NCBI GenBank assembly: GCA_002298785.1
Contig: DBMR01000111.1
Coordinates: 1 to 28,410 of the forward strand
From: Verrucomicrobia subdivision 3 bacterium UBA693
Lineage (GTDB): Bacteria; Verrucomicrobiota; Verrucomicrobiia; Limisphaerales; UBA8199
Length of the DNA stretch: 28,410 nt
Direction of reading: 5' to 3'
Every line of letters starts with the position of its first letter. The stretch's first letter is position 1. The notes beneath the pieces are model-generated. The model did no database searches. It had not been told where the DNA came from and was given only the letters and a program-made list of their open reading frames with translations. Position numbers and translations under genes: made by a program. Of the stretch, positions 21,911 through 28,410 are shown in pieces.

Positions 21911-21939
21911 TTGACAGAGAACCGGTATTGGCTCAAAAT
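21911..21939 (+). promoter_or_regulatory. Possible promoter upstream of cassette array 2
   Basis: TTGACA (21911-21916), 17-base spacer, CAAAAT (21934-21939; 4 of 6 consensus bases). It points into the array and could drive its first genes. Confidence 0.4.
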
Positions 21940-22029
21940 TGAGTCTTGGAACTGAAGGAAAGTCCATTTCAAATCCTTGACCCAATCTCATTTTCCCAAC
22001 AAAACTATTAGCTGAATTCGCACGTCACC

Positions 22030-22380
22030 ATGCAATTCACTCCGCAAGAGTTGAAACTAATAGAGCGGTTGCGGAAGCAAGAGCGCCGCTGGCCACGGAC
22101 CCGATGGGTTCTTCTCGGCATGGCGGCTTTCATCCTCGCCGCTTATGGCTACATCGCCCATATGCTGTTCAGCATTCTTGGTTCTGACACGTTCTCGCCA
22201 GCAGATTCGGCTTTGCTCTTCGCGCTCTTCTGGCCCAAGGTCATTCTGATGGCGGGCTTGGCCGGTGTATTTATTGGTTTTGCCATCCGCGATTGGCGCG
22301 GCAACGTGCATCGGATGCTTCTGTTGCGATTGCTCGACGCACAGCGGAAAGAGACAGAGAAAGATGAGCACGTCGGCTAA
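22030..22380 (+). CDS. Small two-pass membrane protein, cassette gene
   Basis: The product is 116 aa from the ATG at 22030, 14 bases after the cassette boundary. A charged N-terminal helix (ELKLIERLRKQERRW) precedes two hydrophobic helices (about 26-48 and 64-86) and a charged tail with RMLLLRLLDAQRKETEKD, which may form a short coiled coil. Both ends are probably cytoplasmic. The stop codon overlaps R'' GGCTAAC. The size and layout resemble the cassette membrane proteins at 1690 and 2849 of array 1, though no clear sequence kinship is visible. No family is recognised. Confidence 0.7.
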   Translation: MQFTPQELKLIERLRKQERRWPRTRWVLLGMAAFILAAYGYIAHMLFSILGSDTFSPADSALLFALFWPKVILMAGLAGVFIGFAIRDWRGNVHRMLLLRLLDAQRKETEKDEHVG

Positions 22381-22469
22381 CCAAAGCAGTGGACCGAAAG
22401 CGGGCGGGCCGCATCAGTTTCCAATTCCCACCTTACTGGCGGCCCGTTTCGGTCAATTTTGCGTTGGCC
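22375..22469 (+). other. attC-like recombination site
   Basis: R'' is GGCTAAC. GACCGAAAGCGGGC (22392-22405) pairs with GCCCGTTTCGGTC (22442-22454), 13 perfect pairs with one extra G at 22400. R' is GTTGGCC (22463-22469). Confidence 0.85.
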
Positions 22470-22507
22470 TGCACGTATGCCGGATGAAAAGCTATAACTT
22501 CCCAGCA

Positions 22508-22984
22508 ATGAACAAAAGCCCTTGGCGCTGGTTGCTCGCACTCCTGCTACTCGGCCTCGGCGGTTGTGGCCCAAAAGGAACTCCTGCCACGTTCTCCATT
22601 ATATCCTCGGAAGCGGGATTTAATCCGGAAACGTATTTCGGCGAGCGGAAATACGCGCTCAAGAGCTCGTTAAACTACGGGGTATACAATCCAGCCACCC
22701 ATGTTCGGCGGCATTCCTGGCAAGGTGTAGCCACGGTTTCCGGGTCGACTAATGGTTGCGAGGCGGTCGCCATTGCCATTCGTGATGCCCTGAACAAGTC
22801 CCTCGGCGGCGTTTGTCACGATGAACTTACTGGTGCAGGAATTCCCAACCCGATGGGAAAATCGGGGCAGCTTTTGTATCTCAAAAATGGCATGCAAGGG
22901 GAGGTGCATGTGTGGTTGTTCGGCTCGCCCGCAGAAACTTCGGTAAGCTACGCCATTTTCTTACACGAGGAGCGAGCTAGGTGA
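22508..22984 (+). CDS. Lipoprotein of unknown function, cassette gene
   Basis: The product is 158 aa from the ATG at 22508; an in-frame ATG at 22484 would add 8 residues, and longer frames cross the attC. The signal peptide KSPWRWLLALLLLGLGGC ends in a lipobox with Cys20. The mature part is mixed alpha/beta with two cysteines (about 84 and 102) that may pair. It contains YGVYNPATHVRRHSW and a GQLLYLKNG strand near the end; I recognise no family. The cassette opens with GTTGGCC (22463) and closes with GGCCAAC (23005), an exact inverse. A lipoprotein in a cassette suggests a surface or periplasmic function. Confidence 0.7.
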   Translation: MNKSPWRWLLALLLLGLGGCGPKGTPATFSIISSEAGFNPETYFGERKYALKSSLNYGVYNPATHVRRHSWQGVATVSGSTNGCEAVAIAIRDALNKSLGGVCHDELTGAGIPNPMGKSGQLLYLKNGMQGEVHVWLFGSPAETSVSYAIFLHEERAR

Positions 22985-23004
22985 ACACGTTTCCTGAAAG
23001 CGCC

Positions 23005-23097
23005 GGCCAACAAGCGTATTGGAGGCGACGGCGGGACGGCCCGTCTGCCACGTGCTGGACGTTTCTTCCTCGCAGCGCCTCACCACGGTCGCTCGGC
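23005..23097 (+). other. attC-like recombination site, degenerate
   Basis: R'' is GGCCAAC. The short arm TGGAGGCG (about 23020-23027) pairs with CGCCTCA (about 23076-23082), with one extra G. The R' candidate GCTCGGC (23091-23097) differs by one base from the GTTCGGC box at 3221. Confidence 0.5.
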
Positions 23098-23106
23098 AGC
23101 ACACCC

Positions 23107-23340
23107 ATGACGCAACCTGGCTCTATATCTGTCGGCTTGGATGCGCCCGATGAACAGGCTGCCTTCGATGATAGGTTGAATCGCGGGAAGGCGAAATTGG
23201 CGTTCATTTCTAACAACTACGGCTGCGGGTGGTGTGTTCACCCGTGCGATGTCGAGGCTTCCAAGGAAGCCATCGACGCAATACCTGAGCAACTCCGGAC
23301 GATGAGTGACTGGAGCGAGAAGGGAGCGCGGTCATCCTGA
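23107..23340 (+). CDS. Small cysteine-containing protein, cassette gene
   Basis: The product is 77 aa from the ATG at 23107, the first ATG after the cassette boundary; upstream starts lie within the attC. The core NYGCGWCVHPCDVEASKEAID (37-57) has three cysteines spaced C-x2-C-x3-C, possibly a small metal site or a redox motif. It is otherwise hydrophilic and probably cytoplasmic. Its C-terminus is short of known domains. I do not recognise the family and the closing R'' box is unclear, so this is the least certain cassette gene. Confidence 0.5.
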   Translation: MTQPGSISVGLDAPDEQAAFDDRLNRGKAKLAFISNNYGCGWCVHPCDVEASKEAIDAIPEQLRTMSDWSEKGARSS

Positions 23341-23350
23341 TGAGACCGGA

Positions 23351-23442
23351 GCAGAATCGGCGGTCTTCACTAGACGCGGCGAGCGAGTCATATTCAGATT
23401 CCAATGGCATTGGCGCCGGTCCAGTGAGCTCGGAGGTTAGCC
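23351..23442 (+). other. attC-like recombination site
   Basis: TCACTAGACGCGGCG (23367-23381) pairs with CGCCGGTCCAGTGA (23414-23427), one wobble-type change and one extra G at 23376. The right spacer is 8 bases, then R' GTTAGCC (23436-23442). The R'' (about GCAGAAT, 23351-23357) is weak. Confidence 0.65.
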
Positions 23443-23447
23443 GCAAG

Positions 23448-24053
23448 ATGAAGGATTGCGAATACTGCGGGCGGGAGAACGACGAGGCGGCCACGAGGTG
23501 CTGTGAATGTGGTTCGTCGGCCTTTGCCGCGGGTCGTGAGCCGGCGAAGGCCAGCAGACAGCAACAGCTCGATAGGGACGAAATTGCCCCCGATGCAATG
23601 GCCCGGAAGGATGGTGGTGCGATTAGGCTGAAATGCCGCACCCCGGAGGAAGCATACCTCGTATGCGAGGAACTGGAAGAAGCGGATATCCTCACGATTC
23701 TGCCCGACCAACAGGAGCTGGAGTTGCAGTATCAGCGAAATGGCTACGTGGAGGTGCGCGTTTCGGCCCGAGCATACGAATCGCTTGCCGACCTTAGATC
23801 AGTGGTAGAGTTCCAGCACAGACGTGTGAGGTCTGAGCAGCCGCTGCCAACATTCGGGAAACTCGTCGGCATAGGTTCTGCCGTGATGATTGTTCCCGGT
23901 GCCCTGGTTTTTGCGTGGCTATTGTCGAGCTACCGAAAGGACGGGTATGACCAGATGGCGAAGGAGCTTAAGTTGTGGTTCTTTCTCGGCGTGGCGGCTT
24001 GGCTGTTGATGCTGTGTGCACTTTTTGCGTTCTGCTTCACCGCCATGGGATAG
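23448..24053 (+). CDS. Zinc-ribbon, DUF2007-like, two-pass membrane protein, cassette gene
   Basis: The product is 201 aa from the ATG at 23448. A frame reaching back to 23340 exists, but the R' box GTTAGCC at 23436-23442 marks the cassette start, so 23448 is preferred. It opens with a zinc ribbon, Cys4-x2-Cys7 and Cys18-x2-Cys21. Residues about 59-125 (IRLKCRTPEEAYLVCEELEEADI..) resemble the DUF2007 signal-transducing domain. Two helices follow (about 139-160 and 177-199). It is probably an inner-membrane protein with the zinc and DUF2007 parts in the cytoplasm. The function is unknown. Confidence 0.75.
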   Translation: MKDCEYCGRENDEAATRCCECGSSAFAAGREPAKASRQQQLDRDEIAPDAMARKDGGAIRLKCRTPEEAYLVCEELEEADILTILPDQQELELQYQRNGYVEVRVSARAYESLADLRSVVEFQHRRVRSEQPLPTFGKLVGIGSAVMIVPGALVFAWLLSSYRKDGYDQMAKELKLWFFLGVAAWLLMLCALFAFCFTAMG

Positions 24054-24574
24054 CGGTTAGGCAAAGAGTCAGCAAACCGACGACGGCTGCACCCAGCGGC
24101 TGCCGTCGCCCTTTAACGGAACGCTCCCAAAGGAAGCCCCGGCCTGGTATGAGCGTAGGTTGGTCTCCTGGTTTGAGGCGCAGCGCGAAGCTCGTCTCCA
24201 AGGCGGTCAGGTGACTTTTATCCTCGGAATAGGCGAAGAGGAATATGATCGGACTATCAAAGGCGCTACCAGTTGCGCCGGGCTGCGGAGGAGCGTTGTG
24301 TGGACTGCGACAGGCTGGCCGACATTCCCAGGCGGTGTCTCGCGTGCCTGGTGAAGCGGATCGGGCCAAGCGTGGCGCCAGCCGCAGGAACCATGGTCTA
24401 TCTTACTTGGTAGCCAAGCATTCGGAATTGAGGCTAAAAATTGGGCGGCCCTGAGAAGGAAGCGAAATGGGTTGCCCTGAAGCCGGTTGCCTAGAGTTGC
24501 CCAAGTCTTCCCAAAGCAACCCTAAAGGACCCAATTGCCCATGATTCAGGCAACTGCGTTTGGGGAGTCTCTGA
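24054..24574. other. Intergenic stretch with possible decayed coding sequence
   Basis: After a CGACGGC/GCCGTCG hairpin (about 24076-24106), a + strand frame (about 24117-24354) reads EAPAWYERRLVSWFEAQREARLQ split by no stop. From about 24254 another frame reads RRYQLRRAAEERCVDCDRL and RRCLACLVKR, with paired cysteines like a small zinc site. The two could be one frameshifted gene, but no start is convincing. I list it as possible remnant only. Confidence 0.25.
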
Positions 24575-24613
24575 AAAATGGTGGGTTGGCCGGGACTCGA
24601 ACCCGGGACCAAC
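24575..24613. repeat. Duplicated 3' end of tRNA-Lys, 39-bp direct repeat (copy A)
   Basis: A perfect match to 24673-24711, offset 98 bases. It holds the encoded CCA, acceptor 3' strand and T-arm of tRNA-Lys. A duplicated tRNA 3' end is the usual footprint of an integrating element. Confidence 0.85.
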
Positions 24614-24655
24614 CCCGAACGCTTTCGGGGCTGCTACTATCGACTGAAATTCTCC
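24579..24655 (-). pseudogene. Degenerate tRNA-Lys-like copy
   Basis: Beyond the perfect 3' part, the minus strand keeps a D-arm-like stretch (CAGTCGATAGTAGCAG against CAGTCGGTAGAGCAG) and a hairpin CCCCGAA/TTCGGGG in place of the anticodon arm. The 5' acceptor strand does not pair. It is not a working tRNA. Confidence 0.55.
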
Positions 24656-24676
24656 CCGACTTGATTGATTCGAAAA

Positions 24677-24752
24677 TGGTGGGTTGGCCGGGACTCGAAC
24701 CCGGGACCAACGGCTTAAAAGGCCGCTGCTCTACCGACTGAGCTACCAACCC
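24677..24752 (-). tRNA. tRNA-Lys (UUU)
   Basis: Acceptor GGGTTGG/CCAACCC, anticodon stem GCGGC/GCCGT with loop CTTTTAA (anticodon UUU), and T-loop TTCGAGT form a normal cloverleaf. Discriminator A and CCA are encoded. Confidence 0.95.
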
Positions 24753-24900
24753 TCCAGAGCCCGCGAACGCTATACGACATGAGCCGCCAACGCAAGCGTT
24801 TTTGCGGGCTGAAATTTTCAGATTTTCAGCGATCGGCCCTTACAAAGCGACACCGGTTTCGTAATAGCCATCACGATTTCCCGGGGCAAAATGTGGGGAG

Positions 24901-26049
24901 ATGAAACCCGCCATGGTTAAAGACCGGCGAACGTCGAACCGCACCATGGGAAAGCCTTGCTACCCGGGGGAGGCTTTGGCAGCATTCGAACACCATGAGT
25001 GCGTGCGAGATTCCATTCTCCCTCATCCGCGCAGCCACAGGGAAGAAGAGCCGCATCGCAGGCTAAATTTCATTTCACCCCGAACATCTGTGCCATCAAA
25101 CGCTTCAGAAAGGACTTCCGCCGCCCGGGCCGGCGGCGGCAGTGAAGACACTGCGATACGTCCAACGGCGGCCGCCACCGAAGGTGTGCCAACAGTGCTC
25201 GATTCGGCGGCCAGTCCGGCCCTGGAGGGGATTGATCAGCGCAGCCTGCTCGATGTGTGCATGGACCTATTCGGGAAATTGGAGGCGAGCCTGGTCAAGG
25301 ATCGGCAGAAGTTCATTGCCGGGTATTTTGAGACGCTCGTGAAGCAGGACGAAATGGCGACGCTCTGGACCGAGGCGTCCTATTACGAGCATCTGCGGAG
25401 CGTGATCCAAAAAGAGGTGCTGCCGTTGTACGACGATTACTGCGCCATCCGCGCCAAGTTGCTCGAGCGGACAGAGCAACGTTCGTGGCCCAGGTATTGT
25501 TTGTGGGCGATTGGCATCGGTTTGGGTATTGAACTATTTCTGACGGAAGGCCGGGTGTTGCGGCCGCCGATGCTGCTGCCGGTGCTGGCGGTGGACGGCA
25601 TGCTGGGTTTCGGGCTGTATTACCTGATCAATTGGCGGGATGCTTCGGCCTTGAAGCGGGCGCGGCAGAATCTGATGAACAGCATTCGCGAGCTCGACAA
25701 GCAGCATGAGGTGGCGAAGCGTTACGAGATCTTCCGCAAGTATGCGGGCGGGGAGTTGCTCACTGCGGAATTGCAGGCGTTGCTGGCGAGCTATGCCTCG
25801 CCGGAGGAATTCTGGAAGGATTATTACGCCGTGCGCCGTGCGGACCCGGTGTCGCCGGCGGACCTGGCGAAGCTGCCGATCCGGCGGTTCGACGGCTTCC
25901 TGGAGCTGCACGTCAACGGCGCCTATTCGCCGGAAGCACGGCAGCAGCGGTTTAACGCGCTGTTCCTCCTGGCCCACAAAACTTTCATTTTGAACGACCG
26001 CGAGCATTACGTTCTGAACCACTTGCAGGCCGTTAACAACCCATCATAA
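24901..26049 (+). CDS. Two-pass membrane protein linked to SPFH genes
   Basis: The frame gives 382 aa from the ATG at 24901. The first ~105 residues are polar and low in structure, with repeats-like Pro/Arg content, and may not be translated: the conserved-looking part starts near IDQRSLLDVCMDLF (111-124). No better start than an ATG at 25261 lies further in. Two helices (about 198-214 and 224-244) are flanked by long charged helical parts (130-197 and 245-300) likely in the cytoplasm. Only 4 bases separate it from the first SPFH gene, so they are probably co-transcribed. I recognise no family. Confidence 0.7.
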   Translation: MKPAMVKDRRTSNRTMGKPCYPGEALAAFEHHECVRDSILPHPRSHREEEPHRRLNFISPRTSVPSNASERTSAARAGGGSEDTAIRPTAAATEGVPTVLDSAASPALEGIDQRSLLDVCMDLFGKLEASLVKDRQKFIAGYFETLVKQDEMATLWTEASYYEHLRSVIQKEVLPLYDDYCAIRAKLLERTEQRSWPRYCLWAIGIGLGIELFLTEGRVLRPPMLLPVLAVDGMLGFGLYYLINWRDASALKRARQNLMNSIRELDKQHEVAKRYEIFRKYAGGELLTAELQALLASYASPEEFWKDYYAVRRADPVSPADLAKLPIRRFDGFLELHVNGAYSPEARQQRFNALFLLAHKTFILNDREHYVLNHLQAVNNPS

Positions 26050-26053
26050 ACCT

Positions 26054-27220
26054 ATGCCCATCATGCCTAAATACGACCAGCCCTGGGACGCCCCGAAGCC
26101 CAAGCCCACTGTCAAAGGCCCCGGCGTCATGGAACTACTGCGCGGCAACCGCATCACGTTGATCGTGATCTTTTGCCTGCTCGTCTCGTGGGGCTTTTAC
26201 CTCACCTGCACCACCTATATCGGGCCGGGAGAGTTCGGAATCAAGCAGGTTCTCTACTCTCCATTCGGTCTGTTCGGCCCGATGGGAACACAGGACCGGG
26301 TTTACGAGACCGGCATTCACCACCAGTTTCCGACGATTGAGAAGATCCTGCGCTTCCCGAAAACGGTCCAGGTGCTCACCATGCGAGACGACCCGGATCC
26401 GAGGCAGAAGGTGACCGAATCGATCTCCCCGGCCGATCAGCGCTTCACCCGGGTGGTTAAGGCGGCATACATTCAGACTTCGGACGGGTTTTACGTCAAA
26501 ATGGACGCCTCGATCCTCTACAACATCGAGGATCCCGTGAAGCTGGTGAACAGGGTTGGCGCCGGCAAACTTTATGAAGACAACGGCATTCTCCCCGTGG
26601 CCGAGAACGCCATCAAAGTCCGGCTTGGCAGCCTTCAACCCGAGGACTTTTTTGACGCCAAGATTCGCGTCGCCAAGCTCAATGAGGCGCGGGATTTGAT
26701 GAATGAGAAACTCCAGCCCATGGGCCTGAAAGTGCAGCACGTGCTGGCCCGCTATCCGCACCTGCATCCGGACGTCGCGGCGCGCGTGGAAGAAAACAAC
26801 ATGCAGAAACAGACCAAGCTGCTGAACGTTTCACTCACGGCCCAGGCGGCCGCCGAAGCTGAGCTCGCGAAAGTCGTCAATGAAGGCACGGCCGCCAAGG
26901 GGGTGGCTTTGCAGAAGGGCAAAGCCTACCAGATTCAGCGCGCTTCGGAAATGGAGCTCTACGAAAGGACCAAGAAGGCCGAAGGCGACAAGGTCAGAAA
27001 GATGGCCGAGGCCGCAAAATCGCAAATGCTCAACGAGGCCTACCGCGGGGCTGGTTCCGAGATCATGGTGGGGATGAAGATGGCGGGCAACCTGACCAAC
27101 CTCGAATCCATCCTGGTGCCGGCCGGAGGGGCAAACGCTTTCAATCCTCTGGATATCGATGGGTTGATGAAGTTGTTTTCCATCGGCTCCACCAATCAGA
27201 ATTTGAATACGACTCGTTAA
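26054..27220 (+). CDS. SPFH/band-7 (prohibitin-like) membrane protein 1
   Basis: The product is 388 aa. An N-terminal helix (about 33-53) anchors it in the membrane. The SPFH domain follows (about 57-245), with IGPGEFGIKQVLYSP at its start and an inserted stretch around the IHHQFPTIEKI segment. Then comes a long Ala/Glu-rich coiled coil (about 245-330) and a C-terminal motif LVPAGGANAFNPLDIDGLMK. SPFH proteins form large rings that organise membranes or control membrane proteases such as FtsH (HflK/HflC). The pair with the next gene resembles HflK/HflC in arrangement, but the sequences are not typical HflK or HflC, so I leave it unnamed. It lies 37 bases before the second SPFH gene. Confidence 0.85.
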   Translation: MPIMPKYDQPWDAPKPKPTVKGPGVMELLRGNRITLIVIFCLLVSWGFYLTCTTYIGPGEFGIKQVLYSPFGLFGPMGTQDRVYETGIHHQFPTIEKILRFPKTVQVLTMRDDPDPRQKVTESISPADQRFTRVVKAAYIQTSDGFYVKMDASILYNIEDPVKLVNRVGAGKLYEDNGILPVAENAIKVRLGSLQPEDFFDAKIRVAKLNEARDLMNEKLQPMGLKVQHVLARYPHLHPDVAARVEENNMQKQTKLLNVSLTAQAAAEAELAKVVNEGTAAKGVALQKGKAYQIQRASEMELYERTKKAEGDKVRKMAEAAKSQMLNEAYRGAGSEIMVGMKMAGNLTNLESILVPAGGANAFNPLDIDGLMKLFSIGSTNQNLNTTR

Positions 27221-27257
27221 CCACTCAACCATTGCGGAACCTGCGAAAGATCACGAT

Positions 27258-28295
27258 ATGAATATCAAAATACTGCTCAACTGGGTTAAGTGGGGACTAG
27301 TCGCTATCGCGCTGGTGATTCTCTCCTTCAGCTCCATCCATTCCACGGGCACGACCGAAGTGGGGGTGCGCACTATCAAGTGGTCGTTGTTCAGCAAAAG
27401 CGGCGTGGAGAACAAGGTGTACCAGCCGGGGGCGACGTACTTCTTTCTGCCCGTTTTTAACGAGTGGGAAACCTTCGACGCCCGCCTGCAAATCGTCGAG
27501 ATGACCGCCGGCAGTGGCAAGGGCGACCGGCAGGTCGTCGATGACATCCCGTTCAAAACCAAGGATGGCAACGACATCCGCATCGATCTCATTTTCAGTT
27601 ACCGGGTGGATCCTGCGAAAGCGTCCTATATTCGCCAGTACGTCGCCAAGGATATGCTCGAGCTGAAGGAAAAAGTGTTTCGCACTGTCGCCCGCAGCAA
27701 ACCCCGCGATTACCTGGGGGAATACGGCACGGAGGAGTTCTACCACGCGGAGAACCGCAACAAGGCGGCTGAAAATGCTAAGCAAGGCTTGCAGGCGATC
27801 CTGAGCGAATACGGGATCATCGTCGAGAACGTGGCCCTGATGGATTATCGGTTCAACGCCGACTACCAGATGATCATCACGAACAAGAAGATCGCGGACA
27901 CCAAGACCAAGACCCTGATCTCGGAAAAGGACTCCACGCTCGAAATGAACAAGAAGCTGCTCCAGGACGCGCTGGGTGAGGTGAACAAGCTGATCGCGCA
28001 AGCCGACGGGAAGTTCCAGGAAACCGTGCTCGGAGCGGACGCGTATTTTCAGCAGCAGACGAACCTGGCCGCCGCGACCATCGCGGAAGGCACCGCCGAG
28101 GCCGCCAGCATCAAGAAAATGCGGGAGGCCATGATGAACGAAGGCGGCTTGATCCAGGTGAAGATGGCCATTGCGGACAGTCTCCGGGGCAAGAAGATCA
28201 TAATGATCCCCACCGGGAGCGCCAATTCGTTCAACCTGCAATCGCTCGATCTCAATGACATGTTCAAGCAGTTAGGGGTGTTGAAGGCCAAATAG
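27258..28295 (+). CDS. SPFH/band-7 (prohibitin-like) membrane protein 2
   Basis: The product is 345 aa from the ATG at 27258. One N-terminal helix (about 8-27) is followed by an SPFH domain (about 30-225, with the strands TTEVGVRTIKW and DGNDIRIDLIFSYRVD) and a coiled coil (about 225-300). The tail PTGSANSFNLQSLDLNDMFK matches the tail of the upstream SPFH protein in pattern, P-x-G-x-A-N-x-F-N then D-hydrophobic, so the two are probably paralogues that assemble together. As with other SPFH pairs, a mixed membrane ring is the likely structure. Confidence 0.87.
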   Translation: MNIKILLNWVKWGLVAIALVILSFSSIHSTGTTEVGVRTIKWSLFSKSGVENKVYQPGATYFFLPVFNEWETFDARLQIVEMTAGSGKGDRQVVDDIPFKTKDGNDIRIDLIFSYRVDPAKASYIRQYVAKDMLELKEKVFRTVARSKPRDYLGEYGTEEFYHAENRNKAAENAKQGLQAILSEYGIIVENVALMDYRFNADYQMIITNKKIADTKTKTLISEKDSTLEMNKKLLQDALGEVNKLIAQADGKFQETVLGADAYFQQQTNLAAATIAEGTAEAASIKKMREAMMNEGGLIQVKMAIADSLRGKKIIMIPTGSANSFNLQSLDLNDMFKQLGVLKAK

Positions 28296-28410
28296 CGGAC
28301 TCCGTCCTTGCGGGTGGTGGTTTCTGGGTGCCGAGGCGCCGTGCCGGACCGGGCTGTGGAATTACTGGTCGCCGGTTCGGCCACCGGTGATTAGTCCAAC
28401 AGGAAACCCT
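28296..28410. other. Right end of the window, no gene seen
   Basis: No start-to-stop frame with family features is visible. The operon may continue beyond the window. Confidence 0.4.

Larger units (their letters stand above)
21484..22006. other. Intergenic stretch with dispersed hairpin repeats
   Basis: Two copies of the repeat seen at 1321-1402 lie at 21496-21615 and 21716-21838. Between them are the hairpins GGACGTG-TTCCAC-CACGTCC and CTGCC-TTCGGG-GGCAG. No gene is supported. The stretch ends at a promoter and the first boundary of array 2. Confidence 0.6.
22007..24062 (+). mobile_element. Integron cassette array without a visible integrase (CALIN), array 2
   Basis: Four small + strand genes are separated by attC-like sites. 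The unit at 22007 (ATTAGCTGA) has TCGGCTAAC at 22373-22381 (7/9), and the unit at 22463 (GTTGGCC) has GGCCAAC at 23005-23011 (7/7). The site at 22375-22469 has a perfect 13-bp stem with one extra base. The last boundary is weak: GTTAGGC (24056-24062) lies right after the last stop, and no clear closing attC follows. Confidence 0.75.

Noticed and set aside
24579..24655. A second functional tRNA
   Set aside because: The acceptor stem cannot close and the anticodon arm is replaced by an unrelated hairpin.
26054..28295. Naming the SPFH pair hflK and hflC
   Set aside because: The order and layout are similar, but the N-terminal and C-terminal motifs differ from typical HflK/HflC, and no hflX or other usual neighbour is seen.

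Overview
The window most likely comes from a Verrucomicrobiota bacterium, probably the Limisphaerales/Pedosphaera side. This is inferred from gene content and style: a DUF1080 lipoprotein, a PQQ-like beta-propeller, a GYF-TM-Sel1 protein, the N-terminal stub of an ECF sigma factor, tRNA genes with encoded CCA, and many dispersed hairpin repeats. No rRNA or other marker fixes the genus.

Region 1 (1-5800) is the most striking part. It is a run of eight small genes of mostly unknown function, all on the + strand, separated by attC-like recombination sites. I read it as an integron cassette array without an integrase in view (a CALIN). The key evidence is that the 7-8 bases opening a cassette (R' box) are the reverse complement of the R'' box after that cassette's own gene. 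This is exact for cassettes starting at 426, 1668, 2824, 3221, 4787 and 5236, and 6/7 for 3951. Recombination through circular intermediates predicts this; ordinary intergenic DNA does not. Most sites also show an imperfect stem with one extra unpaired base. Recognisable cassette products are a DUF3592-type membrane protein, an Imm22-like protein, a DUF4375/DMP19-like protein and a possible DUF6228-like protein. Two cassette ends carry a shared ~310-340 bp block whose minus strand folds like domains V and VI of a group II intron, pointing against the genes as attC-invading group IIC introns do.

Region 2 (5800-7600) has almost no genes. It holds a 12-copy 7-bp tandem repeat, a strong promoter with a possible structured RNA behind it, several 10-bp-phased direct repeats, and a truncated ECF sigma-factor gene.

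Region 3 (7600-21500) is ordinary chromosome: clpP-clpX, a secreted protein, a lipoprotein, a cupin, a GNAT acetyltransferase, a thioredoxin-fold protein, a papain-like protease, a DUF1080 lipoprotein, a GYF/Sel1 membrane protein, a PQQ-like beta-propeller, tRNA-Gly, and the pyrimidine genes pyrC and carA. A ~117 bp MITE-like element lies between the DUF1080 and GYF/Sel1 genes.

Region 4 (21500-24100) has two copies of a dispersed repeat, a promoter, and a second short cassette array with four small genes. It ends near tRNA-Lys (24677-24752), whose 3' part is duplicated 98 bp away. Region 5 (24900-28295) is an apparent operon of a two-pass membrane protein and two SPFH/band-7 proteins with matching C-terminal motifs.
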